A DNA stretch of 8,769 nt from an uncultured Lachnospiraceae bacterium (GTDB lineage: Bacteria > Bacillota > Clostridia > Lachnospirales > Lachnospiraceae). The notes beneath the pieces were generated by a model. It searched no databases, was not told the origin of the DNA, and saw only the letters and a list, made by a program, of their open reading frames with translations. The position numbers and the translations under genes are program-made. The DNA lies in the NCBI GenBank assembly GCA_902803745.1, contig CADCRB010000021.1, forward strand, positions 1 to 8,769. The letters run 5' to 3'. Shown here piece by piece: positions 1 to 7,847 of the stretch. The first letter of the stretch is position 1. Each line of letters begins with the position of its first letter.

Positions 1-2
1 AG

Positions 3-758
3 AAGATCACGGAATTCCAGGAGAAACCCGAACATCCCTCGAGTAATCTCGCATCAATGGGTATCTATATTTTTTCCTGGAAGATATTGAGAGAAGCGCT
101 GATGGCAAATTCGGATCAGCCGAACCTCGATTTCGGAAAGCATGTGATCCCATACTGCTACAAGAAGCATCACAAGATCTATGCCTATGAATTTAATTCA
201 TACTGGAAGGATGTAGGAACGCTTCATTCGTACTGGGAAGCGAATATGGAGCTTATTGATATCATACCTGAATTCAATCTGTATGAAGAATACTGGAAGA
301 TATTTACAGAGTCCCAGGTGGTACCGCCCACATACGTCGGAAGTGATGCCTATGTGGAGCGCGCCATAATAGGAGAGAGGACCGGCATATACGGAAGGAT
401 ATACGGATCAGTCTTGGGCTGTGACGTCAGGGTCGGGGAAGGCACGGAGATATATGATTCGATCATAATGAACGGCGCCAGAATAGGCAGAGGCTGTCAT
501 CTTGAAAAGGCGATAATAGCAGAGGATGCGGTGATCGGCGATAACGTGAGACTGGGTATCGGAGATGAGAGGGAGAATGACTCCAGACCGGATATATATA
601 ACCATGGACTTGTGACTGTGGGAGAGCGGAGCAAAGTTCCTGACGGAGTCGCGGTAGGAAAGAACTCTGTCGTGGCGGGGGATTGTGATGCGGATGACTT
701 TCCCAACGGAATGCTTCCTTCAGGAAGTACCCTTATAAAGGCAGGTGAGAGAAGATGA
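3..758 (+). CDS. glgC: Glucose-1-phosphate adenylyltransferase, catalytic subunit GlgC (5'-truncated by window edge)
   Basis: ADP-glucose pyrophosphorylase: makes ADP-glucose from ATP and glucose-1-phosphate, the committed step of bacterial glycogen synthesis in the cytoplasm. The open frame enters from the left edge (first full codon at 3), so the N-terminal nucleotide-binding half is missing; an internal Met at 57 is not the true start. Visible are the sugar-phosphate-site FQEKP motif (EKP at 21-29), SMGIYIF just after it, and YWKDVGT (201-221) whose Asp (210-212) is the second metal-binding Asp of the family. The rest is a left-handed beta-helix with hexapeptide-like repeats (about 330-560) and the usual C-terminal tail ending in a PSGS-type segment. 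The last 4 nt (ATGA) overlap the glgD start, implying translational coupling. Presence of the catalytic Asp identifies this as the active GlgC partner rather than GlgD. Confidence 0.96.
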   Translation, partial: KITEFQEKPEHPSSNLASMGIYIFSWKILREALMANSDQPNLDFGKHVIPYCYKKHHKIYAYEFNSYWKDVGTLHSYWEANMELIDIIPEFNLYEEYWKIFTESQVVPPTYVGSDAYVERAIIGERTGIYGRIYGSVLGCDVRVGEGTEIYDSIIMNGARIGRGCHLEKAIIAEDAVIGDNVRLGIGDERENDSRPDIYNHGLVTVGERSKVPDGVAVGKNSVVAGDCDADDFPNGMLPSGSTLIKAGERR

Positions 759-1873
759 GGGCAATAGGTATGGTGCTTGCCGGCGGCAACAGCCGGAGAA
801 TAAAGGAACTCACCAAAAGCAGAGCAGTCGCTGCACTTCCGATCGCGGGTAATTTCAGGAGTATTGATTTCGCACTTTCTTCCATGACTAACTCGCATGT
901 GCAGAATGTCGCTGTCTTTACCCAGTATAACTCCAGATCGATCACGGAGCATCTGAGCTCTTCAAAATGGTGGAACTTCGGAAGAAAGCAGGGAGGACTG
1001 ACGATATTCACACCCTCGATAACCGATGACAACAACCTGTGGTTCCGTGGAACGGCAGATGCAATGTACCAGAATCTTTCATTTCTTAAAAACAGCCACG
1101 AACCCTATGTGATAATCGCTTCCGGAGACTGCCTTTACAAAGTGGATTATGGAAAGATCCTGGAATATCATATAGAAAAGCAGGCTGACATTACCGTGGT
1201 GGTGAAGGATCTGCCTGACGGCTTCAATGCTGACCGCTATGGATGCGTGAAGCTTGATAAAAACGGAAGGATCACAGACTTCGAGCAGAAACCCCTGATC
1301 GCTCCTTCCAATACCGTATCCTGCGGCATATATATCCTGCGCAGGCGCCATCTCATAGAGCTCATAGAGAAATGCGCCGAAGATGACAGGCATGATTTTG
1401 TAAGCGACATACTCGTAAGATACAGGGACATCAAGGCGATATACGGATACAGACTGGATACGTACTGGAGTAATATTGCCTCGCTGGATGACTATTTCAA
1501 GGCAAACATGGACTTCCTGAAATATGAAGTCAGGAGTTTCTTCTTAGAGCAGTATCCTGTGATATATACTAAAGCCGATGACCTGCCTCCGGCCAAGATA
1601 AACTCGGGATCGCATGTAAAAAACAGCCTTATTGCCTCAGGATCCATAATTAACGGAACGGTAGAGGATTCGCTTGTATTTAAGAAGAGCTATATCGGCA
1701 ATAACTGCTATATCAAAAACTCCATCATTCTGAATGATGTATATATTGCCGACAATTCGCATCTGGAAAACTGTATAGTCGAAAGCCACAGTACGATACA
1801 CAGTGACTATTATCACAAATGTGAGCAGGGAATAGACGTAGTAGTAGAAATGGCAGACAGGTTCATAATCTGA
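755..1873 (+). CDS. glgD: Glucose-1-phosphate adenylyltransferase, GlgD (regulatory/non-catalytic) subunit
   Basis: Partner of GlgC in the Firmicute heteromeric ADP-glucose pyrophosphorylase. By family knowledge GlgD is inactive or nearly so alone and stimulates GlgC. At 372 aa it is full length for the family. N-terminal nucleotidyltransferase fold: LAGGNSRRIKELT (8-20) replaces the GGxGTRL loop of catalytic subunits; FRGTADAMYQN (97-107) and SGDCLYKVDY (123-132, with D125) follow. The sugar-site EQKP (177-180) and SCGIYIL (189-195) are degenerate versions of the GlgC motifs. YWSNIAS (237-243) carries Asn240 where GlgC has the metal-binding Asp of YWxDVGT, which explains lack of catalysis. 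The C-terminal part (about 280-350) is a beta-helix domain. The ATG overlaps the glgC stop (ATGA) and is preceded by the purine-rich AGGTGAGAG, so the start is well supported. The pth gene begins 1 nt after its stop. Confidence 0.97.
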   Translation: MRAIGMVLAGGNSRRIKELTKSRAVAALPIAGNFRSIDFALSSMTNSHVQNVAVFTQYNSRSITEHLSSSKWWNFGRKQGGLTIFTPSITDDNNLWFRGTADAMYQNLSFLKNSHEPYVIIASGDCLYKVDYGKILEYHIEKQADITVVVKDLPDGFNADRYGCVKLDKNGRITDFEQKPLIAPSNTVSCGIYILRRRHLIELIEKCAEDDRHDFVSDILVRYRDIKAIYGYRLDTYWSNIASLDDYFKANMDFLKYEVRSFFLEQYPVIYTKADDLPPAKINSGSHVKNSLIASGSIINGTVEDSLVFKKSYIGNNCYIKNSIILNDVYIADNSHLENCIVESHSTIHSDYYHKCEQGIDVVVEMADRFII

Positions 1874-1874
1874 T

Positions 1875-2441
1875 ATGCGGATAATAGCAGGACTCGGAAA
1901 CCCGGAAAGAAAATATGAGCATACAAAGCATAATACCGGATTCGAGGTGATAGACATCCTGTCCGATAAATGGGGCATAAATGCGGATGCGAAAAAACAC
2001 AGGTCGCTCGAGGGCAGGGGGACTGTGGAGAATGAGAAAGTGATACTTCTTAAGCCACAGACCTATATGAACCTGTCGGGGGAAGCAGTGGCTGATGCGG
2101 TAGGATTCTACAAGGCGGATCCTTCATCTGAGCTGATCGTAATATATGACGATATAGACCTCCCGGTCGGTAAGATACGTATAAGGGAGGAGGGCTCAGC
2201 AGGCGGACACAGAGGCATGAAGAGTATAATAGAAAAGCTGGGGACTGAGAGCTTTGTACGTGTCAGGGTCGGTGTGGGAGCAAAGCCTCCGGAATGGGAT
2301 CTTGCAGACTGGGTATTGTCAGGTTTTTCTCCTGAGGAAGAGGAGATTATGAAGGAGGCGCGGGTAAAAGCCGCCGATGCCGTGTCAGCTCTTATCATTC
2401 ATGACACGGAATATGTGATGTCAAGATACAATGGGAAATAG
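1875..2441 (+). CDS. pth: Peptidyl-tRNA hydrolase (bacterial Pth family)
   Basis: Cleaves the ester bond of peptidyl-tRNAs that drop off ribosomes, recycling tRNA; essential in most bacteria. At 188 aa it has the normal length. The N-terminal GLGNP (6-10) holds Asn9, followed by HNTG with catalytic His19 (E. coli His20). TYMNLSG (63-69) holds Asn66 (E. coli Asn68) and YDDIDLPVG (91-99) holds Asp92 (E. coli Asp93). The GGHNG motif is GGHRG here: Arg113 (codon AGA, 2211-2213) replaces the conserved Asn114 of the E. coli enzyme. RVRVGVG (129-135) completes the fold. The rest of the active site is intact, so I infer a working enzyme. The start lies 1 nt after the glgD stop with only a weak Shine-Dalgarno sequence, pointing to coupled translation; mfd follows after 12 nt. 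The pth-mfd pairing is common in Firmicutes. Confidence 0.97.
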   Translation: MRIIAGLGNPERKYEHTKHNTGFEVIDILSDKWGINADAKKHRSLEGRGTVENEKVILLKPQTYMNLSGEAVADAVGFYKADPSSELIVIYDDIDLPVGKIRIREEGSAGGHRGMKSIIEKLGTESFVRVRVGVGAKPPEWDLADWVLSGFSPEEEEIMKEARVKAADAVSALIIHDTEYVMSRYNGK

Positions 2442-2453
2442 AACTGAAGAAAA

Positions 2454-5400
2454 ATGAAAGCTCTCACGGAACCGATAAAAGAGCTTGGAATATATGATGA
2501 CCTGAAAAGAGCCTTGAAGCAAAAAGGTATCACAGGAGTGACAGGCCTTACGGAATCAGCCCGTACGGTCTTTTCTTATGCGCTGACGGAGGGCCTCAGA
2601 CTGTTTGTTGCATCGGATCCGGTAAGGGCAGCGCAGATAGAGGAAGAAGCATATCTCTTTGGAAGAGAAGTATATGCCTATCCGGCAAGAGATATGATGT
2701 TCTATCAGGCTGATCTGTCCGGAAACATGCTGGTAAGACAGAGGATGCGGACCATAAAGGCGATCCACGAATACAGGGACAGCAGCAAAAAGACAGGAAA
2801 AGGCGATGCTCCGGATAAGAGCCTTACGGTGGTCACGACCTTCGATGCATTGATGGAGAAGATGGCTCCGATATCATCGCTGATCGAAAGCATAATATAT
2901 ATAAAACCAGGAGATGAACTGGATATCGAAGACTTTGCAAGAAAACTCACGGATCTGGGCTATGACAGGGAGCCTGAAGCAGAGGAGCCGGGACAGTATG
3001 CTGTAAGGGGAGGGATAGTAGACGTATACTCACTGACGGAAGAAAATCCTGTGCGTATAGAGCTGTGGGGAGATGAGATAGACAGTATCAGGGAATATGA
3101 TGCGCTCAGCCAGCGCTCCATAGAAAAGCTGGACAGCTTTTACATATATCCGGCGACGGATCTTGTGACCGATGAAGATATGAGACTTGCTGCAAAGGTC
3201 AGGATCGAGGAAGAAGAAAAGAAGGTATACGAAAGTCTCAGAAAAGATATGAAGACAGAGGCAGCCTACAGGCTTAAGACCTATACCGATCAGGTATGTG
3301 AGGCCCTTGTTACAGGAATCAATATAAACCTCTCACCCTACACAGGCTACCTGTACCAGAAGACAGAGGATCTGCTGGAGCTTATTAAAGAAACAGGTGC
3401 GAGCATCATTGTCGATGAGCCTGCGAGGTGCGAAGAAAGAGGCCACGCCGTATGGCAGGAATGGACTGACAGCGTGATGCATCGTATAGAGACAGGGCAT
3501 ATGCTTCCGGGGGAAGGTAATGTCCTTATTCCCACAGAAGAAGTCTTTGCAAAGCTTATGTCGCTGCCGGTGCTCGCAACTTCATTGATAAGCCTGCATC
3601 ATGAGGACTATAAGCTTAAGTCGGAATATTCAGTCAATTCGCAGGGGATCAGCTCTTACAATAAAAGCTTTGACCAGCTGACATCGGATCTTGAAAGATA
3701 CAGAAAGAGAAAGAGCAGGGTCGTGATCCTTTCTCCTTCGCATACAAGAGCGAGGAAGCTAACAGATGATCTGAGATCACTGGAAATAAACGCATTTTAC
3801 AGTGAAGAAGAAGACCGTGTGCTTGGAGGCGGGGAGATCATGCTCTCGTACGGAAATATTCCCAAGGGCTTTGAATTTCCGGATATAGGATTTGCCGTGA
3901 TATCAGAGTCGGATATCTTTGGCGGAAAGGTGAGAAAAAAACGCAGAAGAAGGACTATCTATGAAGGGGAAAAGATCTCGTCCTTTGATGACCTTTCACC
4001 CGGAGATTATGTAGTGCATGAAGCTCACGGCATAGGGATATACAGAGGGCTCATATCTATAGAGATAGGGGGAGTGACAAGGGACTATGTGCGTATAGAG
4101 TACGGGGATCAGGGCTTTGTGAACGTCAATGCATCCAATCTGGACTCTCTGCAGAAATACGCAGACAAAAGCACAGGGAAAAAAGTAAAGATAAACAAGC
4201 TCGGCGGAAATGAGTGGAATAAGACAAAGAGCAGGGTGAAGCAGGCAGTGTCGGGAATAGCCCGGGAGCTTGTGAAGCTGTATGCGGAGCGGGCCAGGAG
4301 CGAGGGGTATGTATACGGCCCCGATACCGTATGGCAGAATGAATTCGAAGAGCTTTTTCCTTATGAAGAAACGGAAGATCAGCTCAAGGCTATAGAGGAT
4401 GTGAAACGTGATATGGAAAGCCGGACTATAATGGACCGGCTGATCTGCGGTGACGTGGGATTCGGGAAGACCGAGATAGCCGTAAGAGCCGCATTCAAGA
4501 CAGTGCAGGAGGGAAGGCAGGCAGCGGTGCTGGTACCTACTACCATACTCGCCCAGCAGCATATGCAGACCTTCACCCAGCGCATGTCCTCATATCCCGT
4601 GCATATAGAAATGCTGTCAAGATTCTGTACTCCCACACAGATGAAAAAGACCATAGCTGGTCTCAAAAACGGATCAGTGGACATAGTGATAGGCACCCAC
4701 AGGCTCCTGTCAAAAGACGTGGGGTTCAAGAATCTGGGCCTGCTTGTTGTGGATGAAGAGCAGCGCTTCGGAGTGACCCATAAGGAGCGGATAAAGGAGA
4801 TGAGAAGAAATGTGGATGTCCTGACGCTTACGGCGACCCCTATACCGAGGACGCTCCATATGAGCCTCGCGGGTATAAGAGATATGTCACTCTTAAGGGA
4901 AGCGCCGCAGGACCGACTCCCGATACAGACCTTTGTCATGGAGTATTCGGAGGAGATGGTAAGAGAAGCCTTAAGCCGGGAGATCGCACGGGGAGGCCAG
5001 GTATACTATGTGCACAACAGAGTCAACGATATAGCGGATATTGCGGCAAAGGTGCAGAGCCTGATGCCTGATGCCGTGGTAGCATTTGCCCACGGCAGAA
5101 TGAATGAAAGACAGCTGGAAGATATAATGGTTGATTTCATAAACGGAGACATAGACATACTTGTATCTACCACGATAATAGAAACGGGACTTGATATACC
5201 GAACGTAAACACGATAATCGTCGATGATTCCGAGCGTATGGGTCTGGCCCAGCTTTACCAGCTCAGAGGACGGGTCGGAAGATCCAACAGGACGGCCTAT
5301 GCATTCCTTATGTACAGAAGGGACAGGATGCTGAAGGAAACTGCAGAAAAAAGGCTTTCCGCGATCAAGGAGTTTACCGATCTCGGCAGCGGCTTCAAGA

Positions 5401-6005
5401 TCGCAATGAAGGATCTCGAGATAAGAGGAGCAGGAAATGTGCTGGGGGCAGAGCAGTCCGGGCATATGGCTGAGGTGGGGTATGACCTTTACTGCAGGAT
5501 GCTTGATTCCGCGATCAAGAAGGAAAGAGGCATAGAGGATCACGGTGACTTTTCGACCTATATCGATATGGACATAGAGGCACTTATCCCGGACAGCTAT
5601 ATCAGAAATGAAAATATGAAGCTCGATATGTACAAAAGGATAGCGCAGGTGTCATCTGCTGATGAAGCATCGGATGTCAGAGACGAGCTTACAGACCGTT
5701 TCGGAAAGATACCAAAGGTTACGGAAAATCTCATAGAAACAGCGCTTCTTCGTACAAAAGCACACGGACTCTTCATAGAAAACATGAAGATAAGTGATAA
5801 GGAAATAACAATGACGATATATGATAATGCGACGATCGATCCTACGAGGATCGCGCCTATGCTTGAGAGTTTTGTGGGAAGAATGCGCTTTGTAACGACC
5901 GGAAGACCGACCTTCATCTGTTCACTGGATACAGAGAAATACCTTTTGGATCCTGTCGCTTACATAGGGCAGGTACTTGACGGAATGTCCTGCCTTGTGG
6001 AGTGA
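2454..6005 (+). CDS. mfd: Transcription-repair coupling factor Mfd
   Basis: ATP-dependent DNA translocase that pushes stalled RNA polymerase off damaged template and recruits UvrA for nucleotide excision repair. At 1183 aa it is full length (close to Bacillus, slightly longer than E. coli). Domains in order: UvrB-like module (about 1-370; note GGIVDVY at 186-192 and the following IELWGDEIDSIR); linker region; RNA-polymerase-interacting CarD-like domain (about 508-575, GDYVVHEAHGIGIYRG at 517-532); superfamily 2 helicase/translocase with Walker A GDVGFGKTE (666-674), TTILAQQH (696-703), Walker B DEEQ (767-770), TATPIPRTL (793-801), TTIIETGLDIPN (906-917) and the RecG/Mfd QLRGRVGR (936-943); C-terminal TRCF domain (about 1035-1150). 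No disabling change is seen. The ATG follows a weak purine stretch (GAAGA) 12 nt after pth, and MKALT... matches the usual beginning of clostridial homologues. It is the last gene of the glgC-glgD-pth-mfd unit. Confidence 0.99.
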   Translation: MKALTEPIKELGIYDDLKRALKQKGITGVTGLTESARTVFSYALTEGLRLFVASDPVRAAQIEEEAYLFGREVYAYPARDMMFYQADLSGNMLVRQRMRTIKAIHEYRDSSKKTGKGDAPDKSLTVVTTFDALMEKMAPISSLIESIIYIKPGDELDIEDFARKLTDLGYDREPEAEEPGQYAVRGGIVDVYSLTEENPVRIELWGDEIDSIREYDALSQRSIEKLDSFYIYPATDLVTDEDMRLAAKVRIEEEEKKVYESLRKDMKTEAAYRLKTYTDQVCEALVTGININLSPYTGYLYQKTEDLLELIKETGASIIVDEPARCEERGHAVWQEWTDSVMHRIETGHMLPGEGNVLIPTEEVFAKLMSLPVLATSLISLHHEDYKLKSEYSVNSQGISSYNKSFDQLTSDLERYRKRKSRVVILSPSHTRARKLTDDLRSLEINAFYSEEEDRVLGGGEIMLSYGNIPKGFEFPDIGFAVISESDIFGGKVRKKRRRRTIYEGEKISSFDDLSPGDYVVHEAHGIGIYRGLISIEIGGVTRDYVRIEYGDQGFVNVNASNLDSLQKYADKSTGKKVKINKLGGNEWNKTKSRVKQAVSGIARELVKLYAERARSEGYVYGPDTVWQNEFEELFPYEETEDQLKAIEDVKRDMESRTIMDRLICGDVGFGKTEIAVRAAFKTVQEGRQAAVLVPTTILAQQHMQTFTQRMSSYPVHIEMLSRFCTPTQMKKTIAGLKNGSVDIVIGTHRLLSKDVGFKNLGLLVVDEEQRFGVTHKERIKEMRRNVDVLTLTATPIPRTLHMSLAGIRDMSLLREAPQDRLPIQTFVMEYSEEMVREALSREIARGGQVYYVHNRVNDIADIAAKVQSLMPDAVVAFAHGRMNERQLEDIMVDFINGDIDILVSTTIIETGLDIPNVNTIIVDDSERMGLAQLYQLRGRVGRSNRTAYAFLMYRRDRMLKETAEKRLSAIKEFTDLGSGFKIAMKDLEIRGAGNVLGAEQSGHMAEVGYDLYCRMLDSAIKKERGIEDHGDFSTYIDMDIEALIPDSYIRNENMKLDMYKRIAQVSSADEASDVRDELTDRFGKIPKVTENLIETALLRTKAHGLFIENMKISDKEITMTIYDNATIDPTRIAPMLESFVGRMRFVTTGRPTFICSLDTEKYLLDPVAYIGQVLDGMSCLVE

Positions 6006-6026
6006 TGATACCGGTATTTGGGGCAA

Positions 6027-6056
6027 TTGATAAGATCAATGCTAATATGATAAAAT
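6027..6056 (+). promoter_or_regulatory. Putative sigma-A promoter for pncB
   Basis: TTGATA (-35-like, 6027-6032) and TAAAAT (-10-like, 6051-6056) are separated by 18 nt, with a TG one base before the -10 (TGA then TAAAAT), the extended -10 arrangement common in Firmicutes. It lies in the mfd-pncB gap in the correct orientation and would start a transcript near 6063 with a leader of about 110-120 nt. The gap shows no clear intrinsic terminator for mfd, so read-through is possible. The call rests on motif matching alone. Confidence 0.42.
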
Positions 6057-6132
6057 AAATATTCGGTTTGTGTCGCGGCACGAAGTATAGGCGGGCATTA
6101 GACCGGGACAGGATTTAATAAATCTATAGGAT

Positions 6133-6168
6133 ACAGGCGGAAGATGCAAATGCGATCTGAAGGCCTGT
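6133..6168 (+). promoter_or_regulatory. Stem-loop in the pncB leader, just upstream of the ribosome binding site
   Basis: ACAGGC (6133-6138) pairs with GCCTGT (6163-6168). After a small internal loop, AGATGC (6142-6147) pairs with GC plus ATCT (6152-6158, one bulged G at 6154), closing an AAAT loop. The structure ends 2 nt before the AAGGTGGA ribosome binding site. It has no U-tract, so it is not an intrinsic terminator. It could tune translation or mRNA stability. The same stretch contains an 8-codon frame, ATG at 6144 to TGA at 6168-6170. No known riboswitch class is recognised. Confidence 0.4.
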
Positions 6169-6170
6169 GA

Positions 6171-6178
6171 AAGGTGGA
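6171..6178 (+). promoter_or_regulatory. Ribosome binding site that decides the pncB start
   Basis: AAGGTGGA resembles the Shine-Dalgarno consensus and stands 4-5 nt before the GTG at 6183. The competing in-frame GTG at 6174 lies inside this motif and has only a distant GAAGG (6159-6163). This favours 6183 as the start. Confidence 0.6.
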
Positions 6179-6182
6179 GACT

Positions 6183-7634
6183 GTGGACAGACAGAATCTT
6201 ACATTATTGACGGACCTGTATGAACTTACAATGATGCAGGGCTATTTTAAAAATGAGAATGCAAATCAGACCGTGATCTTTGATATGTTTTACAGGACGA
6301 ATCCCTTAGAGAGCGGATATGCGGTGATGGCAGGTCTTGAGCAGGTCATACAGTATATTAAGGAACTCCGGTTTGAGAAAGAGGATATAGAGTATCTGAG
6401 AAACCTCGGGATCTTTCAGGAGGATTTTCTGGAGTATCTAAAGGACTTCCGTTTTACCGGTTCGATATGGTCCATACCTGAGGGAGAGGTGATATTTCCC
6501 AGGGAGCCTTTAGTCAAGGTCATAGCGCCCATAATGCAGGCTCAGCTGGTAGAGACAGCGATACTTAATATCATAAACCATCAGTCGCTTATCGCTACCA
6601 AGACGGCAAGAGTATGCTATGCGGCTAGAGGTGACGGTGTCATGGAATTCGGACTGCGAAGAGCCCAGGGACCGGATGCCGGAACTTATGGAGCCAGAGC
6701 GGCTATGATCGGAGGCTGCATAGGGACTTCGAATGTATTGGCGGGACAGCTCTTTGATGTGCCCGTAAAAGGAACAAATGCCCACTCATGGGTAATGAGC
6801 TTTCCGGATGAACTGACGGCTTTCAGAAAATATGCGGAGATATATCCCGATGCCTGTCTTCTGATAGCAGATACATACGATACGCTGAAGTCCGGCGTGC
6901 CAAACGCGATAAAGGTATTTACGGAGCTTCGTGACAAAGGCATACATCCGAAGCTTTACGGCGTGAGATTTGATTCAGGTGACCTTGCATACCTTTCAAA
7001 GAAGGCAAGGGTGATGCTCGATGAGGCAGGATTTACCGATGCAGTGCTGTCGGCATCTAACGATCTGGATGAATTCCTGATCGATTCACTTAAGGTACAG
7101 GGCGCGAAGATCACAAGCTGGGGAGTAGGAACGAACCTGATCACCTCAAAGGACTGGCCTGCATTCGGAGGAGTATACAAGCTTGCGGGAGTGGTGAATG
7201 AGGATGGGTCCTGTACGCCGAAGATAAAGCTTTCGGAAAACTCGGAAAAGATAACTAATCCCGGGAATAAAAAGATAATCAGGGTCTATGATGGGGAGGG
7301 TAAAGTAAAAGCTGATCTTATCTGCCTTGTAGAGGAAGAGTTTGATCCAAAGGACGATCTGATACTCTTCGATCCGCAGGAACCCTGGAAGAGGACCAGA
7401 CTAAAGGGCGGTGAGTACTCTATGAGGGAGCTCATGGTGCAGGTGTTTGATAAGGGTGAATGCATATATGAGTCGCCTACGGTCATGGAGATGAGGGACT
7501 ACTGCGCAAAGGAACTTGATACGCTTTGGGATGAGACGAGAAGGCTTGTGAATCCGCATAATGTATATGTGGATCTGTCGCAGAAGCTTTATGATATGAA
7601 GCTTAATCTGCTGGATGAGATGTCGATGAAATAA
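6183..7634 (+). CDS. pncB: Nicotinate phosphoribosyltransferase
   Basis: First enzyme of the Preiss-Handler NAD salvage route: nicotinate + PRPP (with ATP) gives nicotinate mononucleotide + PPi, in the cytosol. It is 483 aa from the GTG at 6183 (486 aa if the in-frame GTG at 6174 is used); the later GTG is preferred because of the ribosome binding site and because the family usually begins a few residues before the NLTLLTDLYELTM segment (TDLYELTM at 10-17). Other signatures are EFGLRRAQGPD (155-165), the GTNAHSW motif (197-203) with His201, the phosphorylated active-site histidine of the family, then YGVRFDSGDL in the PRPP-binding barrel and WGVGTNL. The C-terminal extension after about residue 360 is normal for this long bacterial form. 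It probably forms its own transcription unit from the promoter near 6027. No nadE or other NAD gene is adjacent in the window. Confidence 0.97.
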   Translation: MDRQNLTLLTDLYELTMMQGYFKNENANQTVIFDMFYRTNPLESGYAVMAGLEQVIQYIKELRFEKEDIEYLRNLGIFQEDFLEYLKDFRFTGSIWSIPEGEVIFPREPLVKVIAPIMQAQLVETAILNIINHQSLIATKTARVCYAARGDGVMEFGLRRAQGPDAGTYGARAAMIGGCIGTSNVLAGQLFDVPVKGTNAHSWVMSFPDELTAFRKYAEIYPDACLLIADTYDTLKSGVPNAIKVFTELRDKGIHPKLYGVRFDSGDLAYLSKKARVMLDEAGFTDAVLSASNDLDEFLIDSLKVQGAKITSWGVGTNLITSKDWPAFGGVYKLAGVVNEDGSCTPKIKLSENSEKITNPGNKKIIRVYDGEGKVKADLICLVEEEFDPKDDLILFDPQEPWKRTRLKGGEYSMRELMVQVFDKGECIYESPTVMEMRDYCAKELDTLWDETRRLVNPHNVYVDLSQKLYDMKLNLLDEMSMK

Positions 7635-7637
7635 CTT

Positions 7638-7644
7638 GATAATA
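7638..7644. repeat. Left copy of the 7-bp direct repeat GATAATA (candidate target-site duplication)
   Basis: GATAATA lies immediately outside the left end of the palindromic element and is repeated exactly at 7848-7854 immediately outside its right end. The flanking bases differ (T and T on the left, A and C on the right), so the duplication is exactly 7 bp. Confidence 0.6.
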
Positions 7645-7847
7645 TGATGCTCGGGCGAATATGTTTTTCTCGGTCAGAGCCAACGCTCAGCCAAACTAAC
7701 TTCCGCGACGCACTAGGATTTGAGCTAATATGCTCGATAAATCTCGCATATTCACCGCTCAAATCAAGTGCTTACGGGAAGTGGATTTCGTCTGAGCTAA
7801 AAACGGCTCCGCAATTCCCTCGAAAAACATATTCATCCCTCGCACCA
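7645..7847. mobile_element. MITE-like palindromic element, 203 bp, non-coding
   Basis: The two halves are imperfect inverted copies of each other over the whole length. Paired segments from outside in: TG.TGC..GGG at 7645-7655 with its complement at 7837-7847; a perfect 13-bp arm GAATATGTTTTTC (7657-7669) with 7822-7834; GAGCC (7677-7681) with 7805-7809; GCTCAG (7685-7690) with 7792-7797; ACTTCC (7699-7704) with 7777-7782; GCACT (7710-7714) with 7767-7771; GATTTGAGC (7717-7725) with 7757-7765; AATATGC (7727-7733) with 7746-7752. The ends are TG and CA, with a 7-bp direct repeat just outside. Terminal inverted repeats plus a flanking duplication, and no transposase, fit a MITE mobilised in trans. 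The parent IS family cannot be named from the ends. The transcript would fold into one long hairpin in the pncB 3' untranslated region. An alternative reading is a structured RNA or regulatory palindrome whose flanking repeat is coincidental. Confidence 0.65.

Noticed and set aside
57..758. The Met at 57 as the start of a short GlgC-like protein
   Set aside because: The same frame is open to the left edge and encodes conserved GlgC residues (FQEKP) upstream of 57, so the gene simply begins outside the window.
3996..4562. 188-codon open frame on the - strand inside mfd
   Set aside because: It lies wholly antisense to the conserved RID and helicase domains of mfd and its product is a low-complexity shadow of that gene.
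4971..5543. 190-codon open frame on the - strand inside mfd
   Set aside because: Antisense to the helicase C-terminal motifs; no family resemblance or translation signals.
6008..6017. Perfect palindrome ATACCGGTAT right after the mfd stop, as a possible terminator or operator
   Set aside because: It has no loop and no following T-tract, so it cannot be an intrinsic terminator. A 10-bp palindrome alone is too weak to call an operator.
7636..7665. TTGATA (7636-7641) with TATGTT (7660-7665) as an ileS promoter crossing the left end of the element
   Set aside because: Spacing is 18 nt but the -10 match is poor, and the transcript would start more than 300 nt before ileS inside a long hairpin.
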